5,630 nt of DNA, from contig DKLL01000144.1 in NCBI GenBank assembly GCA_002455755.1, positions 1 to 5,630 on the forward strand, in the 5' to 3' direction. Position 1 is the stretch's first letter. Every line of letters begins with the position of its first letter. The position numbers and the translations under genes are program-made. Source of the stretch: Acinetobacter sp. UBA6641 (GTDB taxonomy: Bacteria; Pseudomonadota; Gammaproteobacteria; Pseudomonadales; Moraxellaceae). Below are positions 1 through 5,094 of this stretch, one piece after another. The notes under the pieces were generated by a model. It saw only the letters and a list, made by a program, of their open reading frames with translations, was not told where the DNA came from and ran no database searches.

Positions 1-1315
1 CCAGCAGCGCGGCCACATAGGCATCACCCTCACCTGCTTCACTGGCTACAGTTTTGATGATGTCATCCAGGGAACGTGCCACAACGGCTTTATTCGGTGC
101 AGCGTTAATTACCGGTTGCAAATCCCAGTCCAGCCCTTCCGGTTGATACCAGATCACTTCATCCGCCAGACGTGCAGAATGAGCGAGTCCATCTTTGTGG
201 CTACCCATACGCATGGTGTTGGAACGCGGTTCAATAATCGCCCAAAGTTTGCGTTCACCCAGACGTTTGCGTGCGCCGTCCAACGTGGTTTCAATCGCGG
301 TTGGGTGATGGGCAAAGTCATCATACACTTCAATCCCCTTCACGGTATCCAGCAATTCCATACGGCGTTTGACACCGCCAAAATTTGAAAGTGCTTCACA
401 TGCCGTTTCAATGGATACACCGACATGTTCAGCTGCGGCAATGGTCGCCAAGGCATTAGCCACACTGTGCTGCCCGGTCATATTCCATTTCACGATACCT
501 TTAACTACGCCGTTTTCCAGCACTTTAAAGTGCGAGCCATCTGCGGACAGTTGCTCGGCAGAAAGTGATGCTTTCTCATTAGCATCCAATGAAGTGCGAA
601 CCACAGGGGTCCAGCAGCCCATGTCCAGAACTTCATCAATATTGCTTTCAGTAATTGGGGCAATAATGCGGCCTTCACTTGGAATAGTGCGGACCAAATG
701 ATGGAATTGTTTTTGAATCGCCGCCAGATCATCAAAGATATCGGCATGGTCAAATTCAAGGTTATTTAAAATCGCAGTTTTTGGGTGGTAATGCACGAAC
801 TTGGAACGTTTGTCGAAGAAAGCAGAATCATATTCATCCGCTTCTACACAGAAGTATTTACCGCCACCTAAACGTGCGCTTTCACTAAAACCTAGCGGTA
901 CACCACCAATCAGGAAACCCGGATTTAAACCGGCCTGATCCAGTACCCAGGCCAGCATGGTCGTGGTTGTGGTTTTACCATGCGTACCTGCAACGCCCAG
1001 CACATGTTTGCCTTGTAAAACATGGTCTGCCAAGAACTGCGGACCTGAAATATAAGGCAGACCTTCATTCAGCATATATTCCACAGCATCAATGCCGCGT
1101 TTCATGGCATTTCCGACAATCATCAGATCTGGATGCGGCTGCAAATGGGTGCGGTCATAACCCTGCATCAAGCCAATGCCTGCATTTTCCAGTTGGGTCG
1201 ACATTGGTGGATAGACATTCGCATCTGAACCCGTCACCTTATGTCCTAAATCACGTGCTAATAATGCGAGCGAGCCCATAAAGGTGCCACAAATACCCAA
1301 AATATGCAGATGCAT
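1..1315 (-). CDS. mpl: UDP-N-acetylmuramate:L-alanyl-gamma-D-glutamyl-meso-diaminopimelate ligase (Mpl), C-terminus cut by window edge
   Basis: This cytoplasmic Mur-ligase-family enzyme re-attaches recycled murein tripeptide to UDP-MurNAc with ATP, which bypasses MurC, MurD and MurE. The reverse strand gives 438 uninterrupted codons from ATG at 1315 to the window edge. The N-terminus MHLHILGICGTFMG is the Mpl-type dinucleotide-fold loop, followed by TGSDANVYPPMST (residues 28-40). The ATP loop GTHGKTTTT is at 110-118, EADEYDSAFFDKRSK at 158-172, NNLEFDHADIF at 184-194, GQHSVANALA at 281-290, DDFAHHPTAI at 332-341 and EPRSNTMRMG at 362-371. FDKRSK and EPRSNTM separate Mpl from MurC. The start is supported by GGAG nine bases upstream. 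The family is usually about 450-460 residues, so roughly 15-20 are missing. The last visible residues (GDAYVAALL) do not lead into the expected MSNGGF signature, which is odd. The identity is firm. Confidence 0.96.
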   Translation of the reverse strand, partial: MHLHILGICGTFMGSLALLARDLGHKVTGSDANVYPPMSTQLENAGIGLMQGYDRTHLQPHPDLMIVGNAMKRGIDAVEYMLNEGLPYISGPQFLADHVLQGKHVLGVAGTHGKTTTTTMLAWVLDQAGLNPGFLIGGVPLGFSESARLGGGKYFCVEADEYDSAFFDKRSKFVHYHPKTAILNNLEFDHADIFDDLAAIQKQFHHLVRTIPSEGRIIAPITESNIDEVLDMGCWTPVVRTSLDANEKASLSAEQLSADGSHFKVLENGVVKGIVKWNMTGQHSVANALATIAAAEHVGVSIETACEALSNFGGVKRRMELLDTVKGIEVYDDFAHHPTAIETTLDGARKRLGERKLWAIIEPRSNTMRMGSHKDGLAHSARLADEVIWYQPEGLDWDLQPVINAAPNKAVVARSLDDIIKTVASEAGEGDAYVAALL

Positions 1316-1374
1316 GCGTTTTAACTCCACTGCTTTTTAGACACATCACGTTGTTGTTGGTGGTGTTGTCATGA

Positions 1375-1403
1375 TTTATTCAATTTGAAAGCAACGATAT
1401 CAA
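1375..1403 (-). promoter_or_regulatory. Candidate sigma-70 promoter of mpl
   Basis: On the reverse strand TTGATA (1403-1398, five of six matches to the -35 consensus) is followed after 17 bases by AATAAA (1380-1375, four of six matches to the -10 consensus). This predicts a transcript start near 1368 and a leader of about 53 bases before the mpl ATG. The site lies downstream of the decayed gene at 1463-1970, so mpl need not depend on that gene's transcription. It is a consensus match only. Confidence 0.45.
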
Positions 1404-1462
1404 GGGTTTTGCGGAAAAGATAGTTGTGTCTTTATGTAGAATTAAAATATTTGTAGGTTTTT

Positions 1463-1970
1463 TTATTCGCCCAAAACATCTTTTGCATATTGATACAGGG
1501 AGCTAGGTTGCTCTTCTGCACAGATCAAATCCATAACTACGTGCATAGGGTCGATTTTGTGTATGTGATCAGTCAAAATCAGCCTATGCATTTTCAAATT
1601 TCCAGTATCAGTACAAATTTGTTCTTTGGTATTTACCCAAATTCAGTTTTTATTTTGCTGCCTTAAAGTCTCACCTAAATACGCGCCTACTCTTAGAATA
1701 ACCCGAGTGATTTCATCCGTGTATGCCAATTTTTCTTGTATGGATTTGGGTTGCTGATTATGTAATTGAAAATAGTTCCGAACTTTAGACAGATAATAGT
1801 CGATTTTTTTTTAAGCTAGTGAGGCTGTAATCTAAAGTAATATTTTGAAAGAAATCAGCAAAAATTAATGCCAACTGATCTTGCCTATCCAATTGCTCAG
1901 ATAATAATAAAGCATCTGCATTCGCTTGATGATGAATAAGCAGACTAAAAAGTTTTGTACAAAAATTCAT
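1463..1970 (-). pseudogene. Decayed gene for a hypothetical protein of about 168 residues (frameshift plus internal stop)
   Basis: From ATG at 1970 the reverse strand reads MNFCTKLFSL..., then LDYSLTSL up to residue 53, where it enters a run of nine A (T at 1804-1812 on the plus strand) and soon stops. If the run were eight A, the frame would continue as SLKKIDYYLSKVR, then EKLAYTDEITRVILRVGAYLGETLRQQNKN. A TGA at 1645-1643 interrupts it there. The same frame then stays open as IWVNTKEQI... through MHVVMDLICAEEQPSSLYQY to KDVLGE and a TAA at 1465-1463. The text on both sides of each lesion is protein-like, and the corrected length is an exact multiple of three (168 codons plus stop). A W codon in place of the TGA would be a one-base change. 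The pattern SLKxIDxxLxxVR, then GAYLGExLR, recalls small uncharacterised bacterial proteins (possibly DUF3806-like, a guess). I do not know its function. It lies on the same strand as mpl, 147 bases upstream of it. No clear ribosome binding site precedes the ATG. Confidence 0.72.
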
Positions 1971-2003
1971 TGATATAGTAATAATTTACTGTGCTGAAGA
2001 ACG

Positions 2004-2032
2004 ATTATATTGTACTTTTTCAGCCGAAACTT
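2004..2032 (-). promoter_or_regulatory. Possible relict promoter of the decayed gene
   Basis: On the reverse strand a perfect TATAAT (2009-2004) lies 33 bases upstream of the ATG at 1970. The hexamer 17 bases further upstream, AAGTTT (2032-2027), is a poor -35 match, so only the -10 element is convincing. In AT-rich DNA it could be chance. If it is real, the decayed gene had its own promoter back-to-back with the DMT-family gene. Confidence 0.28.
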
Positions 2033-2070
2033 GTTAAATCACATTTACCTGCATAGTGCCTGTTATTGTT

Positions 2071-2412
2071 ATGTATTTTCCATTGCTGCTGCTAATCATT
2101 GCTAACTGTTTTATGACTTTGGCGTGGTATGGTCATCTCAAGTTTTTACCGCATGATGCCCCGTTGTGGCAGGCCATTTTATTTAGTTGGGTGATTGCCC
2201 TGCTTGAATATAGCTTTATGATTCCCGCCACTCGCCTGCTTGCCCAACAAGGCTGGGCCGTGGGACAAATGAAAATTACCCAGGAAGTGGTGACTTTACT
2301 GGTGTTTGTGCCTTTTATGATTTTTCTGTTTAAACAGCCCTTTAAGCTGGATTATGTGTGGGCAGGCCTGTGTCTGGTGGGATGTGTGTATTTTGTTTTT
2401 AGAAGTCAGTAA
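2071..2412 (+). CDS. Small four-helix membrane protein, DMT superfamily / DUF486 (PF04342-type)
   Basis: This 113-residue integral inner-membrane protein has four predicted hydrophobic helices at roughly residues 1-21, 31-53, 70-87 and 93-110. Motifs matching the DUF486 family as I know it are MTLAWYGHLK (15-24), the EYSFMIPATR segment (46-55) and QMKITQEVVTLLVF (66-79). The family is grouped with drug/metabolite transporters of the small-multidrug-resistance kind, but no substrate is established, so the transport role is inference. I chose the ATG at 2071 because it gives the usual short lead-in to helix 1. An in-frame GTG at 2056 would add five residues (MPVIV). Neither start has a recognisable Shine-Dalgarno sequence. 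The gene stands alone: the decayed gene diverges on one side and more than 390 bases separate it from purE. I see no obvious terminator after its TAA. Confidence 0.85.
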   Translation: MYFPLLLLIIANCFMTLAWYGHLKFLPHDAPLWQAILFSWVIALLEYSFMIPATRLLAQQGWAVGQMKITQEVVTLLVFVPFMIFLFKQPFKLDYVWAGLCLVGCVYFVFRSQ

Positions 2413-2489
2413 AACTTGATAATTTTATTTGAAATTTGAGTTATATCATGGCCTTTTTCTCAAGTTATGATCCAAAATAACTTGTGAAG

Positions 2490-2610
2490 GCATGGCTTGA
2501 CTTTTGAGAGAGCAAAAGTAACAAAAATCCTTTGTTGATTTGACAATACTTCCCTGTATCACAGCTCAACGGCGACCTTTATGTTGCCTTTACGCGATAG
2601 CATCGTTGGA
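2490..2610. repeat. Possible degenerate intergenic repeat or conserved non-coding remnant
   Basis: The gene-free stretch 2413-2639 is AT-rich except for this part, which is less AT-rich and has a text-like quality: ACTTTTGAGAGAGCAAAAGT, then a GTATCACAGCTCAACGGCGA stretch, then GCGATAGCATCGTTGG. All three plus frames show peptide-like pieces broken by stops, and there is no start with a ribosome binding site, so it is not a working gene. Similar 'CTTTTG...CAAAAGTAAC' segments recur between genes in several gammaproteobacteria, as I recall. That is memory, not a search result. It could instead be a relic of a lost gene. I see no other structure in 2413-2489. Confidence 0.3.
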
Positions 2611-2639
2611 AATAAGAATTTAATACTTTTTTAGAATTG

Positions 2640-2668
2640 ATGACGATTTTTTATTATTTACCTATAAA
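2640..2668 (+). promoter_or_regulatory. Candidate upstream promoter for purEK
   Basis: ATGACG (2640-2645, four of six to the -35 consensus), 17 bases, then TATAAA (2663-2668, five of six to the -10 consensus). It would give a leader of about 135 bases before purE. It is a consensus match in AT-rich DNA and may be secondary to the site at 2705-2732. Confidence 0.35.
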
Positions 2669-2704
2669 GCAGCAGAAATATAGCAGTAAAGTATCTGTTA
2701 AATT

Positions 2705-2732
2705 TTGGTGAGATGAAAAATCAGTCTATAAT
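2705..2732 (+). promoter_or_regulatory. Candidate main promoter for purEK
   Basis: A perfect TATAAT (2727-2732) is preceded by TTGGTG (2705-2710) with a 16-base spacer. The start of transcription would fall near 2739, leaving a leader of about 70 bases before the purE ATG at 2811. I could not identify a PurR-type operator or a purine riboswitch in this leader. Confidence 0.45.
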
Positions 2733-2810
2733 ATCGGGCTTGTGATTCATTTAAAGCTTGGCACTTGTCGAGATTTATCCTTCCTTACATTCGTTTATGG
2801 AATATTTGCA

Positions 2811-3323
2811 ATGAATGCGGCTGCTGCAGACACTCAACCTCTCGTTGGAATTATCATGGGTTCTCAATCTGACTGGGCAACTCTGGAAAACACTGCCAAT
2901 ATGCTGAAACAGCTTGGCGTCCCATTCGAAGCGGAAGTTGTTTCTGCACACCGTACCCCAGACCGTTTATTCGAATATGCAGAAACAGCACGTGAGCGTG
3001 GCATTCAGGTCATTATTGCCGGTGCTGGCGGTGCAGCACATTTACCCGGGATGTGTGCAGCAAAAACCGATTTACCTGTTCTAGGTGTACCGGTGAAATC
3101 TTCCATTCTAAATGGTGTAGATTCTTTGCTTTCGATCGTGCAAATGCCAGCCGGTATTGCTGTGGGTACATTGGCGATTGGGCCTGCGGGCGCAACCAAT
3201 GCGGCCATCATGGCGGCGCAAATTTTAGGCTTAACACGCCCGGAAATTGCCAAAAATGTTGCTGAATTCCGTGCTGCGCAAACTGAAAAAGTGGCAAGCA
3301 AAAACATTCCTGGTCAAAACTAA
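2811..3323 (+). CDS. purE: N5-carboxyaminoimidazole ribonucleotide mutase (PurE, class I)
   Basis: PurE converts N5-CAIR to CAIR in de novo purine synthesis and acts as a cytoplasmic oligomer (octamer in characterised class I enzymes). The product is 170 residues. The substrate loop GSQSDW is at 17-22, SAHRTP at 45-50 with the catalytic histidine at 47, [12 protein letters not shown] at 70-81, GVPVKSS at 92-98, and [14 protein letters not shown] at 111-124. An aspartate in GSQSD and the short single-domain length fit the bacterial mutase that works with PurK, rather than the class II carboxylase. I chose the ATG at 2811: it has GGAA eight bases upstream and gives the normal N-terminus before the first strand (LVGIIMGS). 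An in-frame GTG at 2742 would add 23 residues, but it lies only about three bases after the predicted transcript start. purK follows after 27 bases, so the two form an operon. Confidence 0.97.
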   Translation: MNAAAADTQPLVGIIMGSQSDWATLENTANMLKQLGVPFEAEVVSAHRTPDRLFEYAETARERGIQVIIAGAGGAAHLPGMCAAKTDLPVLGVPVKSSILNGVDSLLSIVQMPAGIAVGTLAIGPAGATNAAIMAAQILGLTRPEIAKNVAEFRAAQTEKVASKNIPGQN

Positions 3324-3350
3324 AGCCAAGCTTAAAACGGGACACACCTT

Positions 3351-4472
3351 ATGGATAAAACCATCGGTATTTTTGGTGGTGGTCAACTCGGCCGTATGAT
3401 GGCGCAAGCTGCTCTACCGCTGAATATTCAATGCACTTTCTTTGAAGCCAATACAGACTGTCCTTCCGCAGCGCTGGGTCAGGTCATCTCAAGCAAAGCT
3501 GAAGACGGTTTACAACAGTTCATCGAAAGTGCAGATGTTTTCAGCCTTGAGTTTGAAAACACCCCCCTGGTAGATGTGGATGTTTTAACCCAGCAAAAAG
3601 ACTTGCATCCGCCACGTCAGGCTCTGGCAATTGCCCAGCATCGTCTGTCTGAAAAGGCCTTGTTTGATGAGCTGGAAATTCCAGTCGCACCTTATAAAGC
3701 GGTTACTTCACTTCAGAGCTTGCAGGCCGCTGTTGCAGAACTTGGTTTACCCATCGTTTTGAAAACCTCACGTGGTGGTTATGACGGTAAAGGCCAGTTT
3801 GTTCTTCGTTCAGCCGATCAGATTGATCAGGCTTGGGCAGAACTTGGTCCTGCCGGTGAACTCATTGCAGAAAGTTTTGTGACTTTCTCACGTGAAGTTT
3901 CAATTATTGCGGTACGTGGCCAAAATGGTGAGGTGAAAACCTGGCCATTGGCTGAAAATCATCACCACAACGGCATTTTGTCGCATTCGATTGTACCTGC
4001 ACCCCACAGCACAGATTTACAGCCGGTTGCGCAAGACTACATCACTCGCCTGCTGAATCATTTGAATTATGTCGGTGTGTTGACGCTTGAGTTGTTTGTG
4101 ACCGAACAAGGCTTATATGCCAATGAAATGGCACCACGCGTGCATAATTCGGGTCACTGGTCAATTGAAGGTGCAGTTTGCTCGCAGTTTGAAAACCACA
4201 TTCGTGCTGTTGCCGGTTTGCCTTTAGGTTCAACCGAAGTGGTTCGTCCAACGGTGATGATCAATATTATTGGTCAACATCCTAAATCTGAAGATGTACT
4301 GGCGCTCAATGGTGCGCACTTACACCTTTATAACAAGACTGAGCGTGAAGGCCGTAAAATTGGTCATATTACCTTGATGCCGAATGACAGTGCTGATTTG
4401 ACTGCTTTATGCCGTGCATTGGCGAAAATATTGCCTAATCCACTGGCACTTAGCGAAGATATGAGCATTTAA
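3351..4472 (+). CDS. purK: 5-(carboxyamino)imidazole ribonucleotide synthase (PurK, ATP-grasp)
   Basis: PurK uses ATP and bicarbonate to carboxylate AIR to N5-CAIR, the substrate of PurE encoded just upstream. The protein is 373 residues, close to the family norm (E. coli about 355). The N-terminal pre-ATP-grasp domain carries GGGQLGRM (9-16) and SLEFENTP (65-72). The ATP-grasp domain carries LKTSRGGYDGKGQF (137-150), where the glycine-rich loop covers ATP, then ESFVTFSREVSIIAVR (174-189) and AENHHHNGIL (201-210). The metal and substrate signature NEMAPRVHNSGHWSIEG is at 258-274. A C-terminal domain with GQHP (308-311) and GHITLM (338-343) completes the fold. ATG at 3351 has GGGA eight bases upstream. 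The frame is intact with no missing key residue. The gene is the last of the operon and is followed within 20 bases by a hairpin terminator. Confidence 0.97.
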   Translation: MDKTIGIFGGGQLGRMMAQAALPLNIQCTFFEANTDCPSAALGQVISSKAEDGLQQFIESADVFSLEFENTPLVDVDVLTQQKDLHPPRQALAIAQHRLSEKALFDELEIPVAPYKAVTSLQSLQAAVAELGLPIVLKTSRGGYDGKGQFVLRSADQIDQAWAELGPAGELIAESFVTFSREVSIIAVRGQNGEVKTWPLAENHHHNGILSHSIVPAPHSTDLQPVAQDYITRLLNHLNYVGVLTLELFVTEQGLYANEMAPRVHNSGHWSIEGAVCSQFENHIRAVAGLPLGSTEVVRPTVMINIIGQHPKSEDVLALNGAHLHLYNKTEREGRKIGHITLMPNDSADLTALCRALAKILPNPLALSEDMSI

Positions 4473-4489
4473 ACTCAAGTTTGAATGAT

Positions 4490-4522
4490 AAAAAAGCGGT
4501 CATGCCAATGACCGCTTTTTTT
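4490..4522 (+). terminator. Intrinsic terminator of the purEK operon
   Basis: An eight-base-pair stem GCGGTCAT (4496-4503) / ATGACCGC (4508-4515) closes a GCCA loop. It is flanked by six A (4490-4495) and seven T (4516-4522), so the stem can extend with A-U pairs and the U tract follows directly. It starts 17 bases after the purK stop. The flanking A run makes it symmetric, so it could also stop transcripts arriving from the right. Confidence 0.93.
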
Positions 4523-4589
4523 ATACCTGAACTTTGGGCATGATTGCGCCTCTTTTGAGGGAGTACGCCGTTTATCGGAACAGCATAAA

Positions 4590-4613
4590 AAATAACTGTA
4601 TGTTATTTATACA
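4590..4613. repeat. Short inverted repeats in the purK-transglycosylase intergenic region
   Basis: AAATAAC (4590-4596) and GTTATTT (4602-4608) form a seven-base inverted repeat around TGTAT. Overlapping this, TGTAT (4597-4601) and ATACA (4609-4613) form a second one with a seven-base spacer. Either could be a regulator half-site pair or chance in AT-rich DNA. The rest of 4523-4698 holds no credible gene and no strong signal that I can see, apart from a small CCTC/GAGG hairpin at 4549-4560. Confidence 0.35.
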
Positions 4614-4803
4614 ATCCTTTATAAATAGATTGCATAAAAAACAAGCAAATAGATGGGTTCTGTGTTTCAGTTTTAATACTGTAAAACGTTGCAGAAATTT
4701 TAAATTCAAAAACATAAAAATGAATTCAAAAATATGAATTCAAAGTATTTTATAAATATGAATTCAGGTGTTTAAATTTAAAAACAGGATTTTGAATTTA
4801 AAA

Positions 4804-4830
4804 GTTCTGGCTATTTAAAGCCATAAGAAC
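4804..4830. repeat. Interrupted hairpin between palindrome block 1 and the first DnaA box
   Basis: GTTCT (4804-4808) pairs with AGAAC (4826-4830), and GGCT (4809-4812) pairs with AGCC (4819-4822). The loop is ATTTAA and a three-base bulge (ATA) lies on one side. It is the most GC-containing element of this AT-rich region and lacks a following T run, so it is not a typical terminator. It sits 13 bases before the DnaA-box sequence at 4844. Confidence 0.5.
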
Positions 4831-4843
4831 AAAAGAAATTAAC

Positions 4844-4852
4844 TTATCCACA
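4844..4852 (+). promoter_or_regulatory. DnaA-box sequence (TTATCCACA), plus strand
   Basis: This is an exact match to the high-affinity DnaA box known from gammaproteobacterial origins. It lies in the gap between the first and second palindrome blocks. A second exact copy lies inverted at 4949-4957. Whether DnaA binds here is inference. Confidence 0.65.
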
Positions 4853-4948
4853 AGCTGTTTGAATTTAAAATAATGCTTTAAATTTATAGAAATGAATTTA
4901 AATTTATATTTTCATGTGTTTTGAATTTAAAAAATGTCAATAAAGGGT

Positions 4949-4957
4949 TGTGGATAA
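4949..4957 (-). promoter_or_regulatory. DnaA-box sequence (TTATCCACA), minus strand
   Basis: TGTGGATAA on the plus strand is the exact reverse complement of the box at 4844-4852, 96 bases away. It lies in the gap between the second and third palindrome blocks. The two boxes point toward each other, and their midpoint (4900.5) falls on the fused double palindrome at 4893-4906. Confidence 0.65.
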
Positions 4958-5047
4958 AATTTTTGAATTCAAAAATAGAATATGAATTTAAAATGAAGAA
5001 AAATAAATTTAAATTTACGATTTGATTCAGAAACGCTGTGCTGATGG

Positions 5048-5056
5048 TGGTATGGT
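5048..5056 (+). promoter_or_regulatory. Possible extended -10 promoter of the lytic transglycosylase gene
   Basis: TGGTATGGT provides a TGn extension (5048-5050) and a -10-like hexamer TATGGT (5051-5056, four of six). No good -35 sits at the right distance. Transcription would start near 5063, placing the last palindrome copy (5067-5078) inside the leader, just before the ribosome binding site. It is a weak call. Confidence 0.28.
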
Positions 5057-5094
5057 AAAAGCATAATTTAAATTCAAAGATCGTAAAGGATACT

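Larger units (their letters stand above)
4699..5078. repeat. Array of about 14 short palindromes, consensus TTTRAATTYAAA
   Basis: Copies are centred at about 4704.5, 4724.5, 4738.5, 4762.5, 4776.5, 4796.5, 4863.5, 4882.5, 4896.5 (fused with an overlapping copy at 4902.5), 4925.5, 4967.5, 4986.5, 5013.5 and 5072.5. Each matches the self-complementary TTTRAATTYAAA at 9 to 12 positions; 4962-4973 is the fully symmetric TTTGAATTCAAA. The surroundings are extremely AT-rich (4861-4920 has only 8 G or C in 60). The copies form blocks 4699-4802, 4858-4931 and 4962-5017 plus a lone final copy. The two gaps between the blocks hold DnaA-box sequences. I did not find the perfect motif elsewhere in the window, so this is a local array and not merely background composition. 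Possible roles are binding sites for a dimeric DNA-binding protein, an origin-like unwinding region, or operators for the downstream gene. Confidence 0.82.

Noticed and set aside
116..1281. Plus- and minus-strand open frames at 116-388, 369-701, 505-759 and 967-1281
   Set aside because: They lie in other frames of mpl, which has all family motifs on the reverse strand. Their translations show no recognisable domain.
2413..2466. Terminator after the DMT-family gene (AACTTGA / TCAAGTT)
   Set aside because: The pairing arms are seven bases with a loop of about 40 bases and no following T run, so it is unlikely to terminate transcription.
2742..3323. purE starting at the GTG at 2742
   Set aside because: The added residues are not part of the PurE fold and the GTG has no room for a ribosome binding site after the predicted transcript start. 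The ATG at 2811 has a GGAA at normal spacing.
3005..4251. Open frames at 3005-3307, 3013-3195, 3053-3265 and 4042-4251
   Set aside because: They are shadows of purE and purK, which are intact and carry complete motifs.
4596..4613. SOS (LexA-type) box starting with CTGTAT
   Set aside because: The required CAG at the fixed spacing from CTG is absent, and Acinetobacter is not known to use the E. coli-type LexA box.
4534..4737. 67-residue open frame in the intergenic region
   Set aside because: There is no ribosome binding site or domain, the composition is skewed, and its end runs into the palindrome repeats.
4699..5078. CRISPR array
   Set aside because: The unit is only about 10-12 bases and palindromic, spacings vary from 14 to 67 bases, and no cas gene is present.
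4699..5078. Chromosomal oriC proper
   Set aside because: DnaA boxes and AT-rich repeats fit, but only two boxes are exact and none of the usual origin neighbours is in the window. It is therefore reported as origin-like only.
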